Shown: positions 1 through 6,500, numbered from the stretch's first letter. The stretch: DNA of 7,698 nt from CAZQAA01 sp964591255 (GCA_964591255.1 CAZQAA010000228.1:1-7698), one strand, 5' to 3'. The notes: generated from the letters alone by a model not told the origin. Translations and numbers: made by a program.

Positions 1-10
1 ATAACTGTAA

Positions 11-13
11 CAT
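11..13 (-). other. Possible start codon of a gene running off the left edge
   Basis: On the minus strand an ATG at 13-11 is preceded, five bases upstream, by a run of five G (23-19) that could act as a weak ribosome binding site. Only four codons (M-L-Q-L) are visible before the window ends, so nothing can be said about the product. The upstream promoter at 132-159 faces this way, which makes a gene here plausible. The call is tentative. Confidence 0.3.
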
Positions 14-131
14 AGATTCCCCCATTTATAACTTGCCGTGCCTAAAGGGTGTGAAGGATATAATGATTTTGTTTTCTGTGAATTTCCCGGTTTTCAGGAC
101 AAAAATTTAATCTCATAATCTATACTAACAT

Positions 132-159
132 ACTATAAATAATCATATGTCTTTGTCAA
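132..159 (-). promoter_or_regulatory. Sigma70-type promoter facing the left edge
   Basis: Reading the minus strand, a consensus -35 box TTGACA (159-154) is followed after 16 bases by TATAGT (137-132), which matches the -10 consensus in five of six positions. It lies beyond the end of the MscS gene and points away from it, so it should drive the next gene to the left, outside the window. Transcription would begin near base 125, giving a leader of about 110 bases if the gene starts at base 13. Confidence 0.55.
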
Positions 160-232
160 TGGTCAATACACTGGATGCCGAAATACCGCCAAAGACTGAA
201 TAGCGATGTGATTATCTTGCATCCTGCGTGCT

Positions 233-1810
233 TTAATCTTTTTTTGGGATACCCTCGGGAAGGCTTTTTACATGTATGTCGTGTTGTGGAAAAGGAAATT
301 CAATTCCATGGGTTTTAAAGAGATTCCATATTTCTAGCAAAACATTACTCATTACATTATGTATCCCGTTTTCCGGATCAGATATCCATATCCTTAGCTC
401 CAGATCTACCGTGCTATCTCCATATCCCATTAATCGGCACGCAGGCTTGGGGTCGGACAAGACCCTGGAAACTTTTGTTGCAATCCCTTCCAATAATTCC
501 ATAATCCATGGGACATCAGTTTCATATGAGATGCCTACGGGGATTTTCAGCCTGATTTGAGGACTACTATGGGTCCAATTTATAACCTTTTCAGTAAGCA
601 AATTTTCATTAGGGATAAGATATTCTTTTCCATCTCTTGTTAATACTGATGTAAATCGTGCATTCATTGAGGTGATAGTCCCATAGATATCCCCAAGCTC
701 AATGGTGTTTCCCGGTACGAGCGATTTATCTAAAAGCAGTATTACGCTTGAAACAAGATTGGCAAAAATCTTTTGCAATCCGAAGCCGACTCCAATAGAG
801 AGGGCAGAGGCAAGTATGGTAATTTTTGTAAGATCTAATCCGATACCAGATAAAAAAATTATAAAAATAAACAGATATAAACCGTTTTTAATCAGTATTT
901 CTAATAGCTGTCCGGTACTATTTTGTTTTGAATATCTATCTATTAAAAATGGTTTTAACCATTTATACAGGCAATATAACACCAGAACAAGTATCAATAT
1001 CTTTACAAATCTGCAGACAGTTATCTTTTTATTTTCAATAACATATAGTTCATAATTGAGTACTTTAGCAAGGAGGTCAATATTCCAGGCAAAAAATTTC
1101 TTTATATATCGTAATCCCCGGTTTTTTCCACTGACGACAGATCCTGTTTCTATAAAATAGTCCCTTAACAGCTGAGCATTTTTTAACTTACCAACTTTTT
1201 TAAAGTTGTTATTACAAATCCTTTCAAATTCATTAAACTTGATTTTTTTTGTCACAAGGTCATCAAGGGCATTAACCATTGTAGCAACATATGTTTTTAA
1301 ATCGTTTACCTTCGCAACCCTGGTTCGAATATTCTTATCTGGCAAAATTGTAAAAAGGGTTTTCAAGTTTCTATCTAATTCATCCGTGCTCTGTTTTGCA
1401 TATTCAATATTTTTTTTTATGATCTTGTAATCCAATATAAGTCTAATTGCATTGTATGATTGAAACGATCTTTGTTTGAATATCTCTTCCCGTAACCGAA
1501 AAGCCTCCTGATTATACTCCTTAATATCATTAATAAGTTCTTCTTTGAGTAAAAGATATTTTTTGATTGCCTTCCAAAAGGCATTAAAATCGACAACATC
1601 TATGTTAATATTAAGTAATTCCCGCTCTGTTGATAGGGATCTCAGCTTTGTAACAAGTGAAGGCATTTTCTCCTTCACAAAGTTGCTGAAATCAGGTTCA
1701 TTAAGGATAATGTCTTCTGATGTGATGCTTATAAGGTCTTTGGCGTGCAATAAACTCGATATCAGAGAGAAACTGATAATTACATATAGGAAAAAAACTT
1801 TTTTCATCAC
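233..1810 (-). CDS. MscS-family mechanosensitive ion channel
   Basis: A small-conductance mechanosensitive channel of the inner membrane, which in this family opens on membrane tension to release solutes after osmotic downshock. The 525-residue product starts with a signal-peptide-like stretch (residues 1-23, ending LHA). A charged, mostly helical extension with no recognised domain (about 25-262) follows, probably periplasmic. Hydrophobic segments lie at about 265-285 and 305-325, then the pore-lining helix at about 332-360, rich in Gly, Ala and Ser (ALSIGVGFGLQKIFANLVSS). Next is the MscS beta domain with VPGNTIELGDIYGTI (365-379) and LIPNENLL (398-405), and the cytoplasmic alpha/beta domain to the C-terminus. 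The core is strongly MscS-like; the total length is larger than E. coli MscS (286) and smaller than MscK or MscM. The start is a GTG directly followed by an ATG (1807), so either may be used. It begins 7-10 bases after the lipoprotein-like gene and has no clear ribosome site, suggesting translational coupling. Confidence 0.93.
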   Translation of the reverse strand: MMKKVFFLYVIISFSLISSLLHAKDLISITSEDIILNEPDFSNFVKEKMPSLVTKLRSLSTERELLNINIDVVDFNAFWKAIKKYLLLKEELINDIKEYNQEAFRLREEIFKQRSFQSYNAIRLILDYKIIKKNIEYAKQSTDELDRNLKTLFTILPDKNIRTRVAKVNDLKTYVATMVNALDDLVTKKIKFNEFERICNNNFKKVGKLKNAQLLRDYFIETGSVVSGKNRGLRYIKKFFAWNIDLLAKVLNYELYVIENKKITVCRFVKILILVLVLYCLYKWLKPFLIDRYSKQNSTGQLLEILIKNGLYLFIFIIFLSGIGLDLTKITILASALSIGVGFGLQKIFANLVSSVILLLDKSLVPGNTIELGDIYGTITSMNARFTSVLTRDGKEYLIPNENLLTEKVINWTHSSPQIRLKIPVGISYETDVPWIMELLEGIATKVSRVLSDPKPACRLMGYGDSTVDLELRIWISDPENGIHNVMSNVLLEIWNLFKTHGIEFPFPQHDIHVKSLPEGIPKKD

Positions 1811-1817
1811 AGTGTCG

Positions 1818-2297
1818 CTATCTTGAAAATTTGTATTTTTTCATTCTATTCTTAATAAGTTGTTGATACAATACCCTGTTTTTTCTATCTATAATAACAA
1901 GCCGGAACTGCTTAAATTCTTTGTGGCCATACCTGGTTGGAGGATAAAAGGCAATTTCCATATCAAACTGTTTGCCCATGGCTATCACAAGTGTTCCGTC
2001 AGCCATTAGATTGAAAATAGAACTGTTATCCGGCTCAGTCACATAACTCATAATAATAGTAGATGAGTATCTATTTCCATCTATTGAAATATACTTGAGC
2101 GCCCTGTTGTTCCAGCCTTTGCTTAATTGAGCCTGATAAAATGCATTTTTACAGGATGGGATAAAAATGAACCGTTTTCCCTTCTTGGCGGTAATCTGGG
2201 GAAGATCTGCCTTTTCCTTTTTGAGTGTTAAATGACAACCGGTAGGGGTAATACATAGTATACCCAGAAGGACCAGGCAAAATAGTGTTCGGCTCAT
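1818..2297 (-). CDS. Small lipoprotein-like protein of unknown function
   Basis: I do not recognise this family. From the ATG at 2297 the product is 159 residues. It has a short n-region (MSRT), a hydrophobic stretch (LFCLVLLGILCI) and then TPTGC, a plausible though non-ideal lipobox with Pro rather than Leu at -3; the lipidated residue would be Cys21. The mature part has mixed beta-like sequence with aromatic residues and a basic C-terminal tail. The open frame extends upstream to an ATG at 2318 and a TTG at 2366. I prefer 2297 because it puts the signal sequence at the N-terminus and has a purine-rich AAGAGAAG just upstream, while neither upstream start has a clear ribosome site. The MscS-type gene follows after 7 bases, so the two are probably one transcript and the protein may act with the channel in the periplasm; that is inference. 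Confidence 0.7.
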   Translation of the reverse strand: MSRTLFCLVLLGILCITPTGCHLTLKKEKADLPQITAKKGKRFIFIPSCKNAFYQAQLSKGWNNRALKYISIDGNRYSSTIIMSYVTEPDNSSIFNLMADGTLVIAMGKQFDMEIAFYPPTRYGHKEFKQFRLVIIDRKNRVLYQQLIKNRMKKYKFSR

Positions 2298-2436
2298 AAG
2301 GCTTCTCTTTTTTTGCATGCGTAATGTTGCGGATAAGAACCGGTTTTTTTGTATACTATAAATCAAAAAACTAAGCCCGTTAAATTGATATAACGGCTAC
2401 TAGATATGAATGACGCAATACTATACTGTATAATCT

Positions 2437-2464
2437 TTGATGTGGCTTCGACCTGCTTTATTAT
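2437..2464 (+). promoter_or_regulatory. Candidate promoter for kdsD
   Basis: TTGATG (2437-2442, four of six to the -35 consensus) is followed after 16 bases by TATTAT (2459-2464, five of six to the -10 consensus), reading toward kdsD. It would give a long leader of about 250 bases that includes the inverted repeat at 2574-2592. A competing -10, TATAGT at 2569-2574, touches that repeat but has only a poor -35. The assignment is weak. Confidence 0.3.
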
Positions 2465-2573
2465 AGTAATGACTTAATTACCCGATACCTATAACACTGT
2501 CAAGTCTGTCAGAATTTCTTATGTCCAAGATTATCTGCTGCACAATTTTTGTAATAAAATTCTATCGTTATAG

Positions 2574-2592
2574 TTTAACACAAGGTGTTAAA
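2574..2592. promoter_or_regulatory. Perfect inverted repeat, possible operator upstream of kdsD
   Basis: TTTAACAC (2574-2581), a three-base AAG spacer and GTGTTAAA (2585-2592) form an exact 8+8 dyad about 130 bases before the kdsD start. There is no T-tract directly after it, so it is not a typical terminator. Its size and symmetry fit a binding site for a dimeric repressor, and a TATAGT hexamer at 2569-2574 overlaps its left edge by one base. No regulator gene is in the window. Confidence 0.4.
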
Positions 2593-2711
2593 TAGGGCTT
2601 AGTATTTTAGGGCTTTTTATAGAATCCAGAAGGCCTTGAGAACAAAAGTCCAAAATGTTAAAAGGTGAGAGCAGTAAAGCGTTTAAGATTGGAATAGATG
2701 TTAAGCAGAAC

Positions 2712-2717
2712 AGGAGG
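2712..2717 (+). promoter_or_regulatory. Ribosome binding site fixing the GTG start of kdsD
   Basis: AGGAGG, a full Shine-Dalgarno match, sits five bases before GTG at 2723. An in-frame TAA at 2702-2704 excludes any earlier start. The ATG at 2721, two bases before the GTG, is in another frame that ends at 2756, so GTG is the real start codon. Confidence 0.85.
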
Positions 2718-2722
2718 GATAT

Positions 2723-3727
2723 GTGTCAATCATTGATCAAGCCAAAGATGTATTGAAGATAGAGGCGGATAGTATCTTGGATTTGGTTGAAAGAGTGGGA
2801 CCTGAGTTCAAAAGGGCAGTGGAAGTAATCTTGAAGGCTAAAGGAAGGGTCATTCTTACGGGTATGGGAAAATCTGGGCTGATCGGGAGGAAAATATCTG
2901 CCACACTCAACAGCACAGGGACCCCTTCTTTGTTTCTTCATCCCGGTGAAGCCATTCATGGCGATCTTGGCATGGTGACCTCCGACGATATAGTCTTGGC
3001 CATATCAAATGGCGGTCAGACTGCCGAAATTAACAATATATTGCCTATCCTAAAAAGCATGGGTACAAAGATTATAAGTTTTACCGGGGCTCTTACTTCT
3101 CCGATGGCCAAGATGAGTGATATCGTGATTGATGTAGGTGTAGAACGGGAGGCATGTCCAATGGGCCTTGCTCCCACTGCAAGTACCACCGCGGCTCTTG
3201 CAATGGGAGATGCGCTTGCTGTAGTCTTGATACACTGCCGCCGTTTTGGACAGGATGACTTCAGGCGATTCCATCCTGGCGGAAGCCTTGGAGAAAGGCT
3301 TGCTATTAAAGTAAAAGATATAATGCTTACCGATGATCATATTCCAAGGGTTCCCGTGGGGTCCAGTGTAAGAGGCGCCATTGAAGAAATTAATGCGAAA
3401 AAAATTGGTGCCACATTGATAATACATGAAAACGGAAAGCTTGCAGGAATCATTTGTGATGGCGATTTGCGTAGGGCACTTATAAAATACGAGAATATAC
3501 AGCAGATTCCTGTGGAGCAGATTATGTCCGCATCTCCCAAGACCATTAATGAAGATCAGACTGCGGCCGAAGCTCTTGGCATTATGGAACTATATGGTAT
3601 CACCCACCTTGTAGTTCCAGATGATATGGGCCATGTTAAGGGTATTATCCATCTTCATGACCTGTTGGGAAGGGAGGAATTCAGGCTGAATACAGAATTT
3701 AATACATCCAGGGGAATCCATTATTGA
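2723..3727 (+). CDS. kdsD: D-arabinose 5-phosphate isomerase (KdsD/KpsF family)
   Basis: Interconverts D-ribulose 5-phosphate and D-arabinose 5-phosphate in the cytoplasm, the entry step to Kdo for lipopolysaccharide (or capsule). The 334-residue product has the usual length and layout: an SIS sugar-isomerase domain (about 30-190) with GMGKSGLIGRK (47-57), STGTPSLFLHPGEAIHGDLG (64-83), EACPMGLAPTASTT (143-156) and HPGGSLG (184-190), then two CBS domains (about 198-256 and 263-322) containing DGDLRRA and GIIHLHDLL. The four residues equivalent to E. coli KdsD Lys59, Glu111, Glu152 and His193 are all present (Lys50, Glu102, Glu143, His184). One oddity is the phosphate loop, SNGGQT (95-100), where SNSGE(T/S) is usual. 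No other Kdo genes adjoin it; it stands alone, facing convergently into the next gene. kpsF paralogues cannot be told apart from kdsD by sequence alone. Confidence 0.93.
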   Translation: MSIIDQAKDVLKIEADSILDLVERVGPEFKRAVEVILKAKGRVILTGMGKSGLIGRKISATLNSTGTPSLFLHPGEAIHGDLGMVTSDDIVLAISNGGQTAEINNILPILKSMGTKIISFTGALTSPMAKMSDIVIDVGVEREACPMGLAPTASTTAALAMGDALAVVLIHCRRFGQDDFRRFHPGGSLGERLAIKVKDIMLTDDHIPRVPVGSSVRGAIEEINAKKIGATLIIHENGKLAGIICDGDLRRALIKYENIQQIPVEQIMSASPKTINEDQTAAEALGIMELYGITHLVVPDDMGHVKGIIHLHDLLGREEFRLNTEFNTSRGIHY

Positions 3728-3940
3728 TATTGATCTGACTACATCCCTTGACCATAGTTAGTGACTTACTTTCGTCACGATCAGGTAAAGATTTTGTTGA
3801 TATAAGTTGAGCGAAGGAAATTTCTTGTGGATACCTTTGATAAAGATATGGATAGTTATTTTTTGATCGCAATGCATGAAATCATATGTGAGGTCCTTTG
3901 CTGAAATTTCTCGGCCAGCAGACTGAATGAAAAAGGTGGG
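3728..3940. other. Convergent intergenic gap
   Basis: A 213-base gap between the convergent ends of kdsD and the beta-lactamase-fold gene. A terminator is expected, but only weak candidates are visible: an AT-rich stem ATACCTTT (3831-3838) with AAAGATAT (3842-3849), one mismatch, with a six-T run ten bases further on (3859-3864); GTGAC/GTCAC (3761-3778); and TGCTG/CAGCA (3899-3920). None is a textbook terminator and no small gene stands out. Confidence 0.5.
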
Positions 3941-5350
3941 CTAGTGCGAGACTGCTTTCAGGATACTGGCAACAAATAGTCGATGGTCCCATGCTCCTTT
4001 TTTGCGAGTTAACCCAAGACGTACGATGACCAGCTTGTGGGAAGGAATGATGGTGATAAACTGGCCTTCATAACCAACCGCATGAAATGTGTCTGGCGGA
4101 AGGACCAAGTTGTTGCTCTTGTTCGTTCTGTAAAAGGGAGGGATTTCCAACCAGAAGTGGGCTCCATACATGTTATGAGGTGAAATGGGTGTTGGTTTCC
4201 TGCTATATTTTACCCAGCCTTCAGGAAGGATGCGCTTTTTGGCCCATATCCCATCTTGTAGATATAGAAGCCCGAAACGGGCCCAGTCCCTTGCGCTGGC
4301 ATACATGAAAGAGGAACCCACAAATGTTCCTGATGCATCAGGTTCTATCACGGCAGTAGACATGCCTATTTTATTGAAAAGGGAGCGTTTGGGAAATGAG
4401 CAGTATATGTCCCCCATTTTTTCTACAGTGCGGCGTAGAATACCTGAGATGATATTGGTTGTCTCGCTCGAAAAGTTCCATCTGGTACCTGGAGTTGCAA
4501 ATAGGGTCATGTCGGCGGCATGAGCAGCAACGTCACCAGTAGATAGGAGCATGCCCAATGATCCAAAACCATTTGCTTCTCCTGACAATCCGCTTGTCAT
4601 GCGTAGGAGTTGGTTTAGGGTGATCTGCCCCCGAAGATCACCGGGATTACACCACTTAGGCACAAGATTGTGATCCCTTAATGAGAGTTTTCCTTTTCCT
4701 ACCAAGATGCCCGTCAGGGCGTTTATGACACTTCCAGTCATCGTCCATCCGATAAGGGGCGTACTGCAAGAGAAACCTGGTGCATAACGTTCTGCTATTA
4801 TATGGCCATTATACGTGATAACTACCGCCCTGGTTCGACGCAAACGGGCGGCATCCGGCTCAACAAAGGCGTCATCTATTATAGTGGTTAGATCCCTGAA
4901 ATTGATCTCGGGCGGTATGTCATCGGTTCTAATATACTCTCCTTCTGGCCAGGGCAAGTCCTTATGCATATTCCTTAATGGAATGGGAAGTGTGCATGTC
5001 GCGGATCGGAGTTTTTTTTCAGACGTCCCTATGACTAAGGTACAGCCTAGTCCTGGGCGGTAGATAGCCTTTCTCTTTGCCAGTCCAAAAAATGTTGCTG
5101 TTACGGAGTGTGAGTAGTAATCGACAGTAGTGGATATATGTCGTAAGGGTGCAAGATCATCAGCGAGCAGATCTTCATCAATAATTGTTTCCGGAGATCT
5201 TTTGGAGACAAATATGCCGGAGCAGAGTATTTTTGCCTTGTATGCTGTACCAATAACTATGATTTTCCGTAACGTATAGGCATAATAACACGCCAAGAGA
5301 AAAATAATGATACTTAGAGCCGTGATAATCCATTTTGTCGAGGTCTTCAT
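3941..5350 (-). CDS. Membrane-anchored beta-lactamase-fold protein, probable pseudoenzyme
   Basis: A class C beta-lactamase/penicillin-binding-fold protein (COG1680-like, including 6-aminohexanoate-dimer hydrolase relatives). The 469-residue product has an N-terminal membrane segment (about 8-26), a conserved family linker (GTAYKAKILCSGIFVS, 34-49) and the serine-hydrolase domain from about 150. Family landmarks are plain: LNQLLRMTSGL (245-255), PGTRW (287-291), EPDASGTFVGSSFMYASARD (336-355), WARFGLLYLQDG (356-367). The catalytic motifs are changed. SxxK reads TMTG (203-206), the second-motif Tyr is Phe293 (NFSSETTN), and the usual His of GHxGQ is Tyr427 (GYEGQ). I confirmed these codons on the DNA (ACG, GGA, TTT, TAT). 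There is no frameshift or internal stop, so a non-catalytic role such as ligand binding is likelier than decay. LLAC (18-21) could be a lipobox. GAGGAG lies 14 bases before the ATG, a long spacing. It follows gpsA by 101 bases with no clear terminator between. Confidence 0.88.
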   Translation of the reverse strand: MKTSTKWIITALSIIIFLLACYYAYTLRKIIVIGTAYKAKILCSGIFVSKRSPETIIDEDLLADDLAPLRHISTTVDYYSHSVTATFFGLAKRKAIYRPGLGCTLVIGTSEKKLRSATCTLPIPLRNMHKDLPWPEGEYIRTDDIPPEINFRDLTTIIDDAFVEPDAARLRRTRAVVITYNGHIIAERYAPGFSCSTPLIGWTMTGSVINALTGILVGKGKLSLRDHNLVPKWCNPGDLRGQITLNQLLRMTSGLSGEANGFGSLGMLLSTGDVAAHAADMTLFATPGTRWNFSSETTNIISGILRRTVEKMGDIYCSFPKRSLFNKIGMSTAVIEPDASGTFVGSSFMYASARDWARFGLLYLQDGIWAKKRILPEGWVKYSRKPTPISPHNMYGAHFWLEIPPFYRTNKSNNLVLPPDTFHAVGYEGQFITIIPSHKLVIVRLGLTRKKGAWDHRLFVASILKAVSH

Positions 5351-5451
5351 AATATTGTAATTTTCTCCTCATAGATAGGGCATTATGCAGTCAACATATG
5401 AGATGCCAGGAGATAGACCCCATTTGACATTACAGAAAAGAGAGGATGTAG

Positions 5452-6474
5452 TCAGTTCCCTAATTCTGCCTTTAATTTTCTTGTCATCAGCTCTTTGACT
5501 GCCTCTTTAGGAGATTTTTTTTCATAGAGGATCTCGTATACTTGGGAAGTTATGGGCATTTCGACCCCGATTTTTTTAGAAAGCTCATAGGCTGATCGGG
5601 CGGTTTTTACTCCCTCGGCTACCATTTTCATGTTTTCTGTAATCTCTTTTAGATCTATTCCTTTTCCGATTTTGACGCCAACCATCCTATTTCTGCTCAA
5701 ATCACCAGTACATGTCAGTACAAGGTCTCCTACTCCGGCAAGACCTAAAAAAGTCAATGGATTTGCACCCATTGCTACACCTAATCGACTGATTTCGGCC
5801 AGCCCCCTGGTAATAATTGCGGCCCGGGCATTGTGTCCAAAATTTAGGCCGTCAGAAACTCCTGCAGCAATAGCTATTACATTTTTCAGGGCACCACCTA
5901 ATTGTACACCTGTCAGGTCTTCCGACGTATATACTCTGAAAAATTCAGTATAGAACAGTTCCTGCAGCCTGGCCGCATGCCCGGGATTGCGACATGCAAT
6001 TGTGACTGCAGTGGGGTGTTTTCGGGAAACCTCTTTGGCAAAGCTTGGACCTGATAGGCATGCAAAATTTTCCATATGAATACCCGATAGCTCACTTTCC
6101 ACCACCTGGGACATTGTCATCAATGTGTTGTTTTCAATGCCCTTTGTAGCTGTCATGAGGATCGGCCTGGAGTCCAGATAGGGTTTTAGCTTTTTCAGGA
6201 CGTCTCTCATTACATGTGAGGGTGTAACAAGGAGTACCAGCTCTTTTCCAGAAAGTGCCTCTTGGAAGGTCCGTACTGGCCTGAGCATGGGCGCAAGTTT
6301 AACACCAGGCAAAAAGACGTTGTTTATGCTCTCATTTTTTATTTGATTAAAGACATCTTTTTCCCTCACCCAAAGGTCCACATCAATGCCCTTTTCAGCT
6401 AACAGATTAGCTAGAGTAGTTCCCCAGCTTCCGGCGCCGATTACTCCAACCTTTGAAAATCCGTTCATTGTCAA
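5452..6474 (-). CDS. gpsA: Glycerol-3-phosphate dehydrogenase [NAD(P)+]
   Basis: Reduces dihydroxyacetone phosphate to sn-glycerol 3-phosphate in the cytoplasm, supplying the backbone for phospholipids. The 340-residue product is of normal length. The N-terminal Rossmann domain has VGVIGAGSWGTTLA (9-22, the GxGxxG dinucleotide loop), followed by LLVTPSH (81-87), TATKGIE (108-114) and LSGPSFAKEV (140-149). The C-terminal helical domain carries the catalytic lysine in GALKNVIAIAAGVSDG (194-209, Lys198), then LAGVGDLVLTCTG (245-257), SRN (260-262) and VAEGVKT (286-292). The start is probably TTG at 6474, because GGAG (6484-6481) lies six bases before it; the ATG at 6468 would be 12 bases away, and both give near-identical proteins. 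It begins 26 bases after the gyrA stop, so it is likely co-transcribed with gyrA. Confidence 0.97.
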   Translation of the reverse strand: MTMNGFSKVGVIGAGSWGTTLANLLAEKGIDVDLWVREKDVFNQIKNESINNVFLPGVKLAPMLRPVRTFQEALSGKELVLLVTPSHVMRDVLKKLKPYLDSRPILMTATKGIENNTLMTMSQVVESELSGIHMENFACLSGPSFAKEVSRKHPTAVTIACRNPGHAARLQELFYTEFFRVYTSEDLTGVQLGGALKNVIAIAAGVSDGLNFGHNARAAIITRGLAEISRLGVAMGANPLTFLGLAGVGDLVLTCTGDLSRNRMVGVKIGKGIDLKEITENMKMVAEGVKTARSAYELSKKIGVEMPITSQVYEILYEKKSPKEAVKELMTRKLKAELGN

Positions 6475-6480
6475 TTGTAA

Positions 6481-6484
6481 CTCC
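6481..6484 (-). promoter_or_regulatory. Ribosome binding site favouring a TTG start for gpsA
   Basis: On the minus strand GGAG (6484-6481) lies six bases before TTG (6474-6472) and 12 bases before ATG (6468-6466). Usual spacing is five to nine bases, so the TTG is the better fit. The site falls in the 26-base gap after the gyrA stop. Confidence 0.5.
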
Positions 6485-6500
6485 GTCCGCTATGAATCCA

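Larger units (their letters stand above)
1..232. other. Intergenic region left of the MscS gene
   Basis: No convincing gene lies here. On the minus strand it follows the mscS-type stop codon and holds a promoter facing off the left edge (132-159) plus a possible start codon at base 13. There is a loose inverted repeat, GGATGC at 173-178 with GCATCC at 219-224, but the 40-base loop and absence of a T-tract argue against a terminator. I found no recognisable riboswitch in the roughly 110-base leader between the promoter and base 13. Confidence 0.6.
2367..2722. other. Intergenic region between the divergent lipoprotein-like and kdsD genes
   Basis: About 350 AT-rich bases with no credible gene, between two divergently transcribed genes, so it should hold promoters for both. 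It contains a perfect inverted repeat (2574-2592), a second shorter one (CCGTTA 2377-2382 with TAACGG 2391-2396), a direct repeat TAGGGCTT (2593-2600 and 2608-2615, a 15-base offset), and several -10-like hexamers on both strands, including TATAAT at 2429-2434 (plus) and at 2465-2460 (minus). None of the promoter pairings is strong enough to settle which is used. Confidence 0.6.

Noticed and set aside
28..52. Possible sigma54 promoter around AGGCACGGCAAG on the minus strand
   Set aside because: The GG element is present but no GC doublet lies at the required spacing for the -12 element.
13..130. Possible riboswitch (cyclic-di-GMP type) in the leader of the left-edge gene
   Set aside because: The GGCACGGCAAG stretch loosely recalls GEMM sequence, but the paired stems and other conserved blocks are absent.
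2298..2366. N-terminal extension of the lipoprotein-like gene from TTG at 2366 or ATG at 2318
   Set aside because: The extension would place 17-23 polar residues ahead of the signal sequence, no ribosome site precedes either start, and the stretch contains promoter-like TATA sequences.
2377..2396. Short inverted repeat CCGTTA/TAACGG
   Set aside because: Only six pairs with an eight-base loop; on the minus strand a T run follows after a few bases, but it sits upstream of a gene with nothing to terminate. Likely chance.
2655..2756. A 33-codon open frame starting ATG at 2655 and overlapping the start of kdsD, with the ATG at 2721 in the same frame
   Set aside because: It has no ribosome site at a usable distance and no recognisable product; the AGGAGG at 2712-2717 and the in-frame evidence support kdsD from GTG 2723 instead.
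3831..3864. AT-rich hairpin followed by a T run after kdsD
   Set aside because: The stem is short, AT-rich and mismatched, and the T run begins ten bases after the stem rather than directly behind it, so it is not called as a terminator.
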